Assembly: GCF_020283565.1 (NCBI RefSeq)
Contig: NC_060059.1
Location: 15,693,501-15,757,500 of the forward strand
Direction: 5' to 3'
From: Trifolium pratense
Lineage: Eukaryota; Streptophyta; Magnoliopsida; Fabales; Fabaceae
Length of the DNA stretch: 64,000 bases
Of the stretch, positions 44,201 to 55,560 are shown one piece after another. The notes below the pieces were generated by a model that was not told the origin of the DNA, made no database searches, and worked only from the letters and a program-made list of their open reading frames with translations. Each line of letters starts with the position of its first letter. Position 1 is the stretch's first letter. Both the position numbers and the translations under genes were made by a program.

Positions 44201-45579
44201 ATGTGCTGTTTTTAGATATTAGCAAGCGAACAAGCAAATTCTGCTTTATGTCCGTGCAGATTTTTTAAACATTTTTCAAAAAACTATTCTTGATATCTTG
44301 AATGTAATGTTCAGGGATAAGCTCAAGAGAAGCAGACACAGCACCCAACGACAGTACAAGCTCAGAGGATAAAGAGAGTATGTGCTCCTCGTATTATTAA
44401 TATTTATTCACAAAGGATGGCTCTAGCTTATTGATCTGTTGACAAATTTTGGTCTATTTTATTGAACCTTGGTGGTTATGCTTCATTTGTTGCCATTACA
44501 TCCGAGTTTTGGGGATGATAATCACTTACTCTCTATGTCCTATATTGAGTGTCACAGTAGCAAAAGAAAATGGTGTAAAATAAGTGCCACTTTATGTTTT
44601 CAATATAACATTAATTATTTTATTTCAATTATATTATTATATCCCTAAATCAATACCATGCATGTCACTTCCAATTTCATTATAGTTAATAACATTCAAT
44701 GGTTAATAACTATAACTTTTGTGAAACTGTTGCACTCTTTGCTTAATTTAACATTTTTCTTAATGTGTGAAATAATCTAAAGTGACACGCAATGTGGGGC
44801 AGCGGAAATATTATTTACTATGGTTAAACTAATTTTAAAACAATGGATAAATAAAATGTTCCCCTATCTGTCCCATATTTGTGCTTTTAGTCCTTGTGCT
44901 TTAATTTCTGTAAATGATTTTAGGGACTGCAGCTGAAAATGGTGTTGTGAAGGAGCAAGTTCAGCCTGTAGGTACCAAGCATGCATCCAATGGGAGTAAC
45001 GAAGACCATTCTCTGCAGAAGGCGGATATGTACAAGACACTCGGTGGGCACAGAGCTGGTGAGGCTGCCATTGTGTATGAACATGGAGCTGATGTTGAGG
45101 CACTGATGCCAAAGCTGCGTAAGTCTGATTACTTCACACTGCCTCGAATACATGAACTGGCGGCCAAGGAAAGAGCCGAACCAGGATTCTGCAGTCATGT
45201 CAAGGACTTTGTGGTCGGAAGGCAAGGTTATGGTAGCATCAGATTTTTGGGTGTGACAGATGTACGAGGGCTTGATCTTGAGCCCATTGTTCAGTTTAAC
45301 AATCGTGAGGTGATTGTATACATGGATGATTCAAAGAAACCTCCTGTTGGACAAGGGCTGAATAAGCCTGCTGAGGTCACACTGCTCAACATAAAATGTT
45401 TTGACAAAAAAACTGGACAACAGTACACTGGAGGGCCAAGAATCGAGAAATATAAAGAGATGCTCAAGAGAAAGGCTGAGGACCAAGGTGCTGAGTTTGT
45501 ATCATATGATGCCAATAAAGGAGAGTGGAAGTTCATGGTCAACCACTTCAGTGTTTACAAGCTGGTAGATGAGGACTAA
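38232..45579 (+). CDS. NUP98: Nuclear pore complex protein NUP98
   Basis: Twelve coding exons: 38232-38250, 38676-38981, 40146-40751, 40870-41091, 41191-41798, 42710-42797, 42905-42965, 43200-43341, 43522-43632, 43728-43902, 44315-44377, 44924-45579. They total 3057 nt, 1018 residues. The protein lines the pore channel, forms the FG permeability barrier and anchors the mRNA export factor RAE1. Residues 1-310 and 385-600 are FG/GLFG-like repeats (AFGSSTPAFG types). The GLEBS motif is in exon 4, about 345-384 ([17 protein letters not shown]). Exon 9 carries the basic stretch [16 protein letters not shown]. The C-terminal autoproteolytic domain begins [10 protein letters not shown] (870) and ends [15 protein letters not shown] (1008-1010) is the self-cleavage site, leaving a nine-residue tail. 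Every junction is GT-AG with matching phase. Exon 1 encodes only MFGSTN plus one base, as expected for this family. Confidence 0.95.
38432..38562 (-). mobile_element. tRNA-derived SINE relic in NUP98 intron 1
   Basis: On the minus strand, TAGTGGTTCGGCTGG is followed about 30 bp later by AGGTTCGATCCCGG, a strong pol III B box with an A-box-like motif before it. No clear tail or target duplication. Confidence 0.5.
38982..40145 (+). other. NUP98 intron 2 with internal repeats
   Basis: A 1164-bp intron. Its second half has three degenerate copies (about 39630-39760, 39780-39870, 39925-40060) of a unit around TTTGTATTAGCTAG-like text and GCATCTTTTGGCTTG. One version of this unit also appears out of order in the pseudogene between two GLEBS copies (about 18560-18650). 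Confidence 0.6.
44528..44815. mobile_element. Degenerate Stowaway-like MITE in NUP98 intron 11
   Basis: CTCTATGTCCTATATTGAGT then GTCAC at the left and AAAGTGACACGCAATG then GGGGCAG at the right are imperfect inverted repeats of the mariner-MITE type (CTCCCTCCGTCCC family). The interior is AT-rich. Confidence 0.45.
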
Positions 45580-45880
45580 AGTGTTGGTTTGTCCCATATA
45601 TGGGAGAGGACAACAATACATTTCATTTTATAGTTTGTTTGGGAACTTAGAGTATTGCTCGAAGTGTATTTGTTTTACACTGTAAATTGTTTGTGTTTTG
45701 TGGATAGAGCCAGGGCCAACCTTGTTGATATGTCCTTTTTGCTTTGGGATATATTTTTATAGATTTTACAGTTTGGGATGTTTCAACTATTTTTTTTTCT
45801 ATAAAAGGATCTTTGGAGTTTGCATTATGTTTATTGTATATTACTACCTTTTCTTTTATTGCTTAAATGATGGAATTTAG
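45580..45880 (+). other. NUP98 3' untranslated region
   Basis: T-rich sequence after the stop, with AATGATGGAAT near 45866 as a weak poly(A) context. The exact end is not determinable. Confidence 0.4.
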
Positions 45881-48800
45881 GGCGAGGGATCAAAATTGCT
45901 GTCTCATACTGAGGCATCAATATTTTACCTGCAATGAAAAGTTTATGAAATGGTGTGATTTGAGAATTTGGCAAGTTCTCCAATGCTCGTTTGAATTTTT
46001 TCACCAGCATGTTTTTGTGTGAGTAGGTAATCAGTGCGCATTGATGCCTGTGATGTGGAATTGGACCTCTCCAATACCCAGAGCATTGCAAGCTCACTTC
46101 GTAGTTCGATGTTTCCCCAACATAACCTTCACCCTTCTCATCCTCCTCCTTGTACCTTTCTCCCTTTTGACCCCTTCAAAACCTCTGCACTTGATCATTT
46201 CCACTTACAACCTTGTAGGCTCCACAATAGTTGTTTGTCTTTGCAAACTTTTAAGTTGCTTAACTTATGGTCTTTAGGGTTTTGAAAGAGAAAAATCAAC
46301 CATTTTTCCTGTGTAAAATTATATTAGAGCTTGCCTTTCTTGAGATCCTTTGACTCATTTCTTGTTAATCTTATTGGCGTCATTGTCTACTCACTTAATA
46401 ATTCCATAGAATTAGTAACTTGAACATATTGATGGCTATTGGCTAGTACACAAACTCAAATGACAAGCTTGAAGCATGTTGAATTGCGGTGTGACAATTG
46501 ACATACTCAGGTCGTGTATAGTATTGGTAAGTGATATTTTGGTTGGTGATGGTGGGAGATATTGTAAAATCATAATACAAAGGTTTTGCTAAGCACGCAA
46601 TTGTAGAGGTTAATCCTTCGAGCCTTGTGGGACTTAAATGGATGACAAATTCTTACTAAGAGTTTTAAAGCCGGTGCATGTTCAAGCCAGTGATCAAACT
46701 CATTGAAAATTTCTCTCCCCGTCAAGACTCTTTTTTTCCCCCTAAAGATTTTTTTGCCCTTGCTAAAACTTTCAAAACATATTTTCTGAAAAAGTTTTGC
46801 CGTTGAAAAATAACATTTTACGCTAGAAAAAGTTCGAAAATATGGGGAGAGAATTTTTTCCATTACCTTAGTTAAATTATAAGAGACTCGAGTCATCTCA
46901 TCTAAAGATTCTTTAAGTTACTTTGTAAATGTAGCAATAAGAACTTTTATGCCATGCATCATCCTTTTCACCCTAAATTTAGTCTCATAAAAGTAAAATA
47001 CACCAAAACAATGCACCCAAAGAAATGCCAAAACAAAATTTTAACGATGTCAATTTTTTAAAATAAATTCACTTTTATAATATACATATATGTAATCTTA
47101 AATATTTTCTCTAAAATGTGTAAAATATTATTTTATATAATGTTTGGAATACGTGAGTTTTTCTGTTGACCAAAAAGTTTTATTCAATTAATAGGCAAAA
47201 TGCAAAAAAAAAAGGTAATATGTCAACAACAAAAAAATGGCGACGAGTCCACAATACATCCACTTTTGCCGAGAAATGAGAGTTGCAATTGTTTGTCTCT
47301 TAATAATCTTAATCAAAAAGTTTGGATGACTCCAAGCTAGGATTATAAACAATATTGATTACAAGTTTCAAATCTACTAAATTTTCCATTAGTAATCTCT
47401 CGACTCATATGAAAAGCCACGGGCCACATCAATGTTGCATTTGCGTATCAGTTAACATGAAAATTGTATACTTCAAATTTGTTTACACAAACTTTTTTTT
47501 TTGTTACACAAACTAAGAGATAAAGAATAAAAAATTCTTTGATTGTAACCCTAAACCCTAAAATTTATAACATTTATCCACCAACCACTTGTGCTATACC
47601 CGATGTAAGAAGTGCATATTGTGTAGGGTAGTAGTGAGAAAGAATAAAGTTTAGGCTAGTGTCATCACTTATTAAAAAAATAAAAAGTGTATACTTTGTT
47701 TCTTTTCTTTATTTTGTTCATTTTAATTTAAGAAAATCTTATAGTGCAAGTATAGTAGTGGCTGCCTAACTAAATGAAATCCTATCAAATAAAATGTTTA
47801 ATCTCATGTCTCCTACCTTCTCAAATAAATAAATAAATAATAATATTCCCTCACCCTCTATTATAATATAAGAAATTACCTAAAAGAATAAAAAAAATAA
47901 GACAGATAAAACTTCACATTCATCGAAGGGCAATAATTTGGTTAGGTTCTCTCAATAAATAAGAATATCTTTTGGAAAAAATAAAATAAACAATTTTTCT
48001 CAAGTTAAAAAAATATACTCACTTTAGGACCGTTTGAATGACTTATTTTTGAGCTTATACGAAACAGCTTATGCAAATAAATAACATTTTATGCATTATT
48101 ACAAGTTTTTCATGGTAGTTTATGAGAAAACAGGTTATAAAGATGCAATTTTTGTCGGTGAAAACTTATAAATTAACATAAAATTTTATTTATTTGTATA
48201 AGCTAAAAAATAAGTCAAATTCAAACAAACACTTAGTCTTTAATATAAAAAAATATTTATTTTTCGATTCATGGAACATTTATTTTTTAGATTCATTGAA
48301 TAGTTGTATTTATACATAGTTGAATACTGCTTTTGACTTTCTTTTTTTTTTTTATCTAATTAACATACTTCTTTAAACTAACAATTGAATTATTTGGACA
48401 AATAAGTTTAGTTGAAAAAGAACATCTTTTGGTACATGGACAAAATGATAAATATAAAATAAAACAATTCACTTACGTACATAAAAGATTTAAAGTTCAT
48501 AAAAAAAATTAATATTTTTTACCAATTGAACTATAATTCGAGAATAAGAAGTCTCGGTGGAAAGAAAAAACTCAAAAAGAGAGAAAATAATGCAAAATTC
48601 ACCAACAATTAAAAAAAAAACTCCCAAGCAATAGTTTTTCTAAATTATTTTCAACACTAATATCTAGCTCATTAGCCCGTCTAATATGATTTGAGAGAGT
48701 CAATTTTGACATCACTTATTTTAGGCCCCTCTCGATCGCAGTTAGGGACGATCAATCTGTGGTTCTCCCTACCAAGTCTAACGTCAATCAACACTGAATT

Positions 48801-49100
48801 AATTAACTATTGGTTCCCAAACTAACAATAGTTGACGATGTTATTAAATTTTTACTAATAAACAATGAAAGATATTAATTGATTAAAATTGTACATTGAC
48901 ATACGTCATCCGCACAATGATCAACTATGTCTTCTATTTTGGGACGGAGAGAGATTATACAATATAGTGGGACCCATAATAATCAAGAAAGAAGCATTAT
49001 GACCGCTTATCAAAATAATCCTTATCCGTAACGCTACTCAATTTTCTATTGGGTATTTCTATTGTTCTATTCTATTACACACAACACCCATTTCTGACTC
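45881..49100. other. Intergenic, AT-rich, MITE remnants
   Basis: No supported gene. It holds a degenerate repeat shared with 14620 (46600-46680: TTAATCCTTCGAGCCTTGTG, GGACTTAAATGGATGACAAAT), an interstitial CCCTAAACCCTAAA (about 47551), a MITE at 48027-48238 and a GGGACGGAGAGAG Stowaway end (48939). Short C/T-rich open frames at 46034-46285 have no recognised domain. Confidence 0.5.
48027..48238. mobile_element. hAT-like MITE
   Basis: GGACCGTTTGAATGACTTAT and TTTTGAGCTTATA at the left are matched in reverse by TATAAGCTAAAAAATAAGTC then CAAACAAACACTTAGTC at the right. Length about 210 bp, no ORF. Confidence 0.55.
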
Positions 49101-49202
49101 ATCATCTTTCATATTTATCCATCTTTTTCTTCCACTTCCAACAACAACATTAATCGCTGTACTTTCACGCTTATCCTTTCGATTCAACCGAAGAACAACA
49201 AC

Positions 49203-52200
49203 ATGTTCCATTACTCTACTGTTGTTGTTGTTACAGACATACTAGCAAACCTTGTTACATTCATAGCTCCGCTATGGATTGCTGTTATCTTCGGTGTTGT
49301 TGTTGGTTGGGCTTGGAAACCTAAATGGGCTATTGACCCCAATAACTATGATTGGAAGAATACTTTCTTCAAAATTCGGGTTCCTTGGATTACTCATTCG
49401 GACCTTCAAAATCAACCCGATTATTCTACCACTACTACTACTACTACTACCAGGTTTGTTTTTTCTTTTTTTTTTCATTTGCATTTGAATTTGGTTTTAA
49501 TTTGTAACTGTTTTTAGTTAAGTTGGTTTTTTGAGGTGTAACTTTATGCGTGCGTGCATGTCACGTGCAGTTCTGGTTCTTGTGAAAATGAGAAGGGATT
49601 GAAGTGTATAGTGAATGAACATGATTTGCAAAATTTGTGTAAGTTGGTTGAGGAAAAAGATGGTGGACCTGCTTGGATTCAGATGATGGATCGTTCTACA
49701 CCAACCATGAGATACCAAGCTTGGCGTAGGGACTTAGAGGTATTTCTTACTTCTTAATTTCTTCAATTACCAATTAGGCTTGCTTCCGCAAATAATTGCG
49801 GATAGCTGATAAGTTAGCCGATAACGGTTGAACTTATAGCTTATAAGCTAGCTTACGCTGGATGAGTTAGTTAGCTGATCGAATTTGTTGTGTTTGGTTA
49901 AATTAGCGGTTGAATTGTCAATTTAGTAGTGGAAAATGTATTTTAGTCGCCTAATCTTTAATATTTTGAAGTAATTTCTAAAATTGAAAAATTGAGCCTA
50001 TTAGTTTAGGATGAGAATAGGCAGGCCAAACTGGATTTTGCATAAATAATTCAAAAAAATCTTTTTAATATAGGCTATGTTCCACAAAAAAAAAAAAAAG
50101 TGGATAGCTGATAAGGTAACTTATAATAGATGAGCTTATAGCGGATAAGTTAGCTGATTGAATTAGCAGTTGAACTAGCTTATAAATATAAAATGACATA
50201 AAAAAATGTTTTAATTAATATTTACTTTTTTTTCAAGTAAGATGGCAAAGATAAAATTGGAAGAAAAAATAATAGTGAAAATAAGCTATAAGCTTGTGAG
50301 AAAAAAATGTTGCCAAACAAATCTTTTTTTTCAATATGAGCTTATAAACTATAAGCTATAATTCATAAGCTCAAAATTTGGCATTGTCAAACAGAGCCTT
50401 TTTTAGCAACGTGCTTAAAACCAAACTGAATCGAACGATTGAACTGTGAACTGACATTGTGTATGCTGGGTTATTTGAGTGGTTGTCCCGGTCTAACAGC
50501 GCAAGCGCAATCTAACAGAGCAATGAGATTAAGTTCTATATTAAGACCTTTTCGAGAATCTTAATTTACATAGCATCCTATTTAAATTCTATTTTACAAT
50601 AATATATTTAAATATATCAGAAATTAATTTAAGCTAGCAGGTTTAATTATTGAAAATGTAAGCAAATTTATGATTTAACACGAAGTAGAAAATTTAATAT
50701 AATAATAATAATAAATATAATAAAATTATTTATATTTATTTAAGTAGGCTGGTACGATAAGCCTAGTAGGCTTTTTTGGTGGCCGGTAGGTAGTAGCTGA
50801 GTAGCATGATCTGTTTGGCTAAATAGGGTTTCAAAGAAGCCTTGACCTTGTCTATTTCGAAAAAAATATGGTTTGAGCTTAGACCATAGGTCCGTGGCAG
50901 TTGTTCTGGTCTATTCCAACCCCTATGTTGGTCGATATTAGACCTTTTGTATGAGTCAATTTAATGCATAAAATTGTCTAGTTGGAACTAATGTGATTGA
51001 GAATTTTCAAATTTAGGATTGTTAATTTTATTGACTAAGTTCCTTGAAGAACGGTGTTTGTTTAATGCATAAGTTCCTTGAAGACTAAATTTAATGCATA
51101 ATTTTAGTAGGAACTAATGTGTTTGTTTGTTTGTTTGTTAGAGTGGACCGCCACAGTATCGTAGTAGAACGGTGTTTGAAGATGCGAGTCCTGAGTTGGT
51201 TAGGGATTTCTTTTGGGATGATGAATATCGGTTGAGATGGGATGATATGATTGTACATGCTTCAACTATTCAAGAGTGTGAGGTCACTGGAACAATGATT
51301 GTGCAGTGGGTGCGCAAGGTTAGCATGATGCAACTTCCCTTGTGTTGTGAGCTGATGCCTTAGCTATGACTATGAAATAACTTTCTTGCATTCTCATATT
51401 CTATTGTTTTCGCTTGCTACAGTTTCCCTTCTTTTGCAGTGATAGAGAATATATCATAGGTCGTCGAATTTGGGATGCAGAGCGAGCTTACTACTGTGTT
51501 ACTAAGGTATGCAATCACAGATACTGTTGTGTTCTGTCAATTGGTGTGTGCGTGTGAGCATGTTTATCTTATAATTTATCTTGGGAAATTGATATCAACT
51601 TGTGGCGTATTTCACTTCTTCAGGGAGTACCATGTTCCTCTGTGCCAAGGCACAGCAAACCTAAACGAGTAGATCTATATTATTCAAGCTATTGTGTTCG
51701 TGCAGGTAACTGACAGTTTAGCTCTTAATTCTTGAAAGTACTCTTTATTTAACAAGCAGCTCATGTTTACCTGTACATCATTTTCTTTAACTCAATTCAT
51801 TTTTTCTTAATCATGGTCCTTGGATTAAAAAACAATTTAAGTATGGAACTGAAGGCTAGCAAGGTAGAATTTCGATCGGCTGGTCTTAAATCATACTCAA
51901 ACCTGGCAATTTGTACAATTGATGTTTTCCTCAATTTTCTTCTCCAAAATATTGCTAACTTGCATCCTAGTGATTTTGCTTGCATATGAATGACATAACA
52001 TGAGAAAATTCTATTTATTTTCTTTATATGATTTATTTTATTTTCTACATGGTATGCCAAAGGAATCATTAAATTCTTCAATGTTTTAATTAATTACGGT
52101 TTAGTAGACAATAGAGACTTACGCAGTATCTATTGCACATTTGGACCAGTTAAATCGAGAAAAGACGACCAGATGACTGCATGTGAAGTGTTATTGTTTC

Positions 52201-52589
52201 ATTACGAAGATATGGGCATTCCTTGGGAAGTCGCTAAGCTTGGAGTTCGTCAGGGTATGTGGGGAGCCGTCAAGAAGTTCGATCCTGGACTACGTATATA
52301 TAAGAACGAAAGGGATTCCGGTGCTCCACTGTCGCAATGTGCTAATAATGCCAAAATCAACACCAAAGTAAGTGCTGACTATGTGAGATCTTTGGAAGAC
52401 TCAACCAGTAATATATTGGAGATGCAAAATCAGGATTCGTCTGACAAACTGACCGGGAAAAGCATACCTAAGCTTCTAGTTATTGGCGGGGCCATTGCCC
52501 TTGCCTGCACTCTTGATCAAGGGCTAGTGACTAAAGCGGTTCTATTCGGAATAGCCCGAAGGTTTGGAAAATTTGGAAGGAGGTTGTGA
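49203..52589 (+). CDS. START-domain lipid-binding protein with N-terminal membrane segment
   Basis: Six exons: 49203-49453, 49571-49739, 51142-51318, 51423-51506, 51624-51705, 52150-52589; total 1203 nt, 400 residues. It belongs to the plant START (StAR-related lipid transfer; polyketide cyclase-like) family related to phosphatidylcholine transfer proteins. A hydrophobic helix lies at about residues 8-35 (LANLVTFIAPLWIAVIFGVV). A poly-threonine run follows near 76-83. The START fold covers about 100-325 (AWIQMMDRSTPTMRYQAWRR, YRSRTVFEDASPELVRDFFW, FFCSDREYIIGRRIWDAE, VLLFHYEDMGIPWE). A second hydrophobic stretch lies near the C-terminus (LLVIGGAIALACTL). Ligand unknown. Introns are GT-AG with matching phase; intron 2 carries a MITE. 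The start gives the membrane segment typical of this subgroup. Confidence 0.9.
49428..49452 (+). repeat. (ACT)8 coding microsatellite
   Basis: Eight ACC/ACT triplets at the end of exon 1 of the START gene encode a poly-threonine run directly before the splice donor. Length could vary between accessions. Confidence 0.9.
49775..50400. mobile_element. hAT-like MITE in START gene intron 2
   Basis: The left end AGGCTTGCTTCCGCAAATAA and the right end TTGTCAAACAGAGCCTT are degenerate inverted repeats. The sub-terminal zones are full of AGCTGATAAG/CTTATAAGCT words, as in the element at 54455-55560. Confidence 0.5.
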
Positions 52590-53147
52590 CATGTGAGACA
52601 CGTTATGTTTTTTGTTTATTGTCGAGAAAATACTAGCCGAGTTATTTGTGGCAATAGAGTTAGAAATTGAAATGTGACCTTCTTGCCTTCAAGCAAACTG
52701 TTTATTCTGTATATCTAGTTGGCAGCCATGGTTTAAGGGAAATGATATTATTCTTTTCTCCATTTGAATGAGGATAATAATGCAGCTTTTAAGTGAAAAT
52801 ATGCACATTGTATATTTAAGTCATTGAAATGGAGATTCTCATGCTGCATGAATAAAATCAATATTCAGGTTTTTCTTGATTCAGATTTCTTCATTTGATT
52901 CCATTTGTAAAACACATTGAACAAGAAATGGTAGTTTTCAAAGAGTCGTTGGATATATAAATTTGTTTTTTGCGTCATGTGTTTCTGTACTGATGATGAA
53001 TTCATGATGATGATGTTAGCCTAATTTTTAGTTAATGGTACTCCATTATTATGGGCCATTATGTGCTGATTTTCTCATATTGAAACGATGACATGCTCCT
53101 TCCTTCTTTGAACCTGAATATGAACTAGAGTATTAATTTGGGGAACG
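52590..53147. other. START gene 3' flank
   Basis: Untranslated region and intergenic sequence. No second gene or repeat boundary seen. Confidence 0.4.
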
Positions 53148-53573
53148 GATCCTCTCCGGTGTGTTTTCCTGTTTTCCACCGGAGAGTGTCCAATTGTAAT
53201 CTGACGCAGAACGGAAGCGCTAGGTTAGCAAAACGCTAAACCTAATGGATAAAGACAAGCCGCAAACATAAACTTGTCAAAATAGGGTTTCGGAGTCCAC
53301 CGAAAGTTGAGATAAAACTCGAATAATTTTATTGAATCAAAAAAACTGCCCCTCAAGGCTACAATGGTTTGGTTTAAATAGTAAGGGAAATAATAAAAAT
53401 AGCAAATCTAGAATAATAAAAATAGCAAATCTAGAATAATAAAAATAACAAATCTAAATAAACCCTCCTACATCATAATCACAACCATTCAATTCTGTGG
53501 AAACTATTAAAATAGTAAAATATCGATGGTTAAGATTTCATTACAGACACTTTACACAGATGATCCGTTCCCT
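53148..53573. mobile_element. Short TIR element
   Basis: GGGAACGGATCCTCTCCG-like left end (from about 53140) and AGATGATCCGTTCCC right end (53559-53573) are inverted. The interior has three near-copies of AATAATAAAAATAGCAAATC (53388-53455). About 430 bp, no ORF. Confidence 0.5.
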
Positions 53574-53984
53574 TGTTTATTTATTTAAAATAAAATAAAA
53601 TCTTATGTTATGATTCATTGTATGAGGTGTGGCAAAGTAAACTATTAGATAATTTGATTATATTATGGATGTTTCACCCCTTGGAAATTGGAAAGAGTAG
53701 CAATTGATGCAAGTTGAAAACTATTTATATTCGTTATTCAAAATCACTTGTTAAATAAATATTGGATTCAAGTGGATGGTGAACTCTCTATAAAATGAAT
53801 TGTTTGGCAGAATTCAAATTTGTTTTTTTTTTAGGAATAATTTTTAGTTAGACTTTACTTATTTCATAGTCAAACTATGGATTAACTCTTTATATAAACT
53901 ATTTTATTTATAATTTAATATTTTTATATTTAATTAAATAATTGTATTTTTAAGATATTCAAAAATTAAGCATGATTAATCTGC

Positions 53985-54235
53985 AGGAATGTGCAATAAA
54001 ACTCAATTGTTGATTATAAAAATAGGCGGATATGTTCTTGATAGAAATGTGATATCAGGAAGCAAAATTAGTGATAAGGTTTTTATATCTTATTGTCATT
54101 GACATTTTCTGAAACAAGAATTTCTTTCAAGTTTTAACGCAGATATCTTATTGTCATATAATTAATCACACATTATCAATATACACATTATATGATTTAA
54201 TTGTATCCATGTGTATTTACGGGTAAAAAGTCTAG
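53985..54235 (+). mobile_element. Degraded Helitron 3' end
   Basis: A broken reading GMCNKTQLLIIKIGGYVLDR then NVISGSKISDKVFI and SETRISFKF follows the helicase order seen at 36350-36500. A weak stem (ACCCGTAAATAC-like on the opposite strand) precedes CTAGT at 54231. Older than the 36-kb copy. Confidence 0.6.
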
Positions 54236-54454
54236 TTCGTTAAACATTCTTAAGGATTTCTCTTTTATTGTGTCACATATATTAGAAAGAAAATTATTAT
54301 GCAGATAAATTTGTTAATTAAACTTTTCGTGTGTAGGGCTTTACTTGTTGAAATGATATTCCTTCTTTTCGTAATAGAGTTAGTCTTTCTAATTTTTGTG
54401 TTTTCTAAATATGTTAGGTTTTGGATTTTTCTCTTTGTTGTTTTTGTTGGACTT

Positions 54455-55560
54455 AGGGTCTGTTTGGCAAGCCAAAAAAGTTAGCTTTTAGCTTTTGTCT
54501 TATAAGCTAAAAGACCTGTTTGGTAACAGTCTTTTCAGAAAGAACTTTTAGCTTATTTTACTGACTTATAGCTTCTTTTTCAGAAGTTATTTCAAGTAGT
54601 TTCTGAGCTTATAGCTTCTAAATTTTCATTTTTTCTTTCTCTTTTACCCTTATTATTTTAACTAAAATTCACATTTACTCTTTATAATTTATTATCATTA
54701 TAATTTAAAATAAAATAAGTAAATACATATTTTAATATTGCTTCTTTTAAAATCTCATGTATATAGTATGTTTTAACTTTTAAGTTTTAACGTTGCCTTA
54801 TTATCTATTTTCAAATATGAAGGCTAAATCATTTTTTTTTATCAATTCATAGGTACATATCTTACTATAACTTTTTTTGAAACAACGTACCTTACTATAA
54901 TTAACCATTATATATTTATATTATATTGTGAATATATATGTTTTTTTTTTAATAAAGTATATCAACTGATATATATTTAACCAATATATATTTATATTAT
55001 ATTGTGAATATATATGTTCTTTTAATGGTGTTGGCTTGGGCCCTTGGAGTATGCTCCTCTCAAGGTCTCAGGTTCGATTCCCACTTGTGTCAATTTCGGT
55101 GGGCTAAGTCCATATAGAGCAAAAAAAAACTCTGGCTTTAAATGGGGCCCCCGCAAGTGGGCGGTGGGATTGGTCCCCTTGGATTAGTCGGTCCTAAGGC
55201 CGGATACCAAGTTTTCAAAAAAAAAAATAATAATAATAATTCTTTTAAAAAAATTATGCATATAAAAATTAGTTTGATAATAATATTTGAAAAATATATT
55301 TATTGAATTAATAAACTTAAAATATTGTACCAAAAGAATAAAATAAACTTAAAATATTAAATTATAAGTATCTTAAATAGTATTAATTTGATAAAAAAAA
55401 ATTATTGAATTAAAGATGTCCTTTTATGTAATTTTATATTTATCAGTCAGTTTAACCGCTAATCTTACCAAACACTTCAATCAGCTTATCAGCCGGAAGC
55501 TATCAGCCATCAGCTATCAGCTAACTTATCAACCATAAGCTATTTTTGCCAAACAGAGTC
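54455..55560. mobile_element. hAT-like MITE containing a nested SINE
   Basis: Ends AGGGTCTGTTTGGCAA (54455) and TTGCCAAACAGAGTC (55560) are inverted repeats, with AGCTTATAAGC words in both sub-terminal regions. A SINE (55026-55239) sits in its AT-rich centre. Confidence 0.65.
55026..55239 (+). mobile_element. SINE with TAA tail and 9-bp target duplication
   Basis: The head TGGCTTGGGCCCTTGGAG is followed by the B box GGTTCGATTCC (55071), then a body with GATTAGTCGGTCCTAAGGCC and a tail A(n)-TAATAATAATAA. TTCTTTTAA flanks it on both sides (55017-55025 and 55240-55248). Looks full length. Confidence 0.8.

Noticed and set aside
46034..46285. Two overlapping plus-strand open frames after NUP98
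   Set aside because: C/T-rich low-complexity products without a family match and no splice or promoter context.
47545..47565. CCCTAAACCCTAAA telomere-like motif
   Set aside because: Only two units; too short to call an interstitial telomere, and such words occur by chance in AT-rich DNA and plant promoters.
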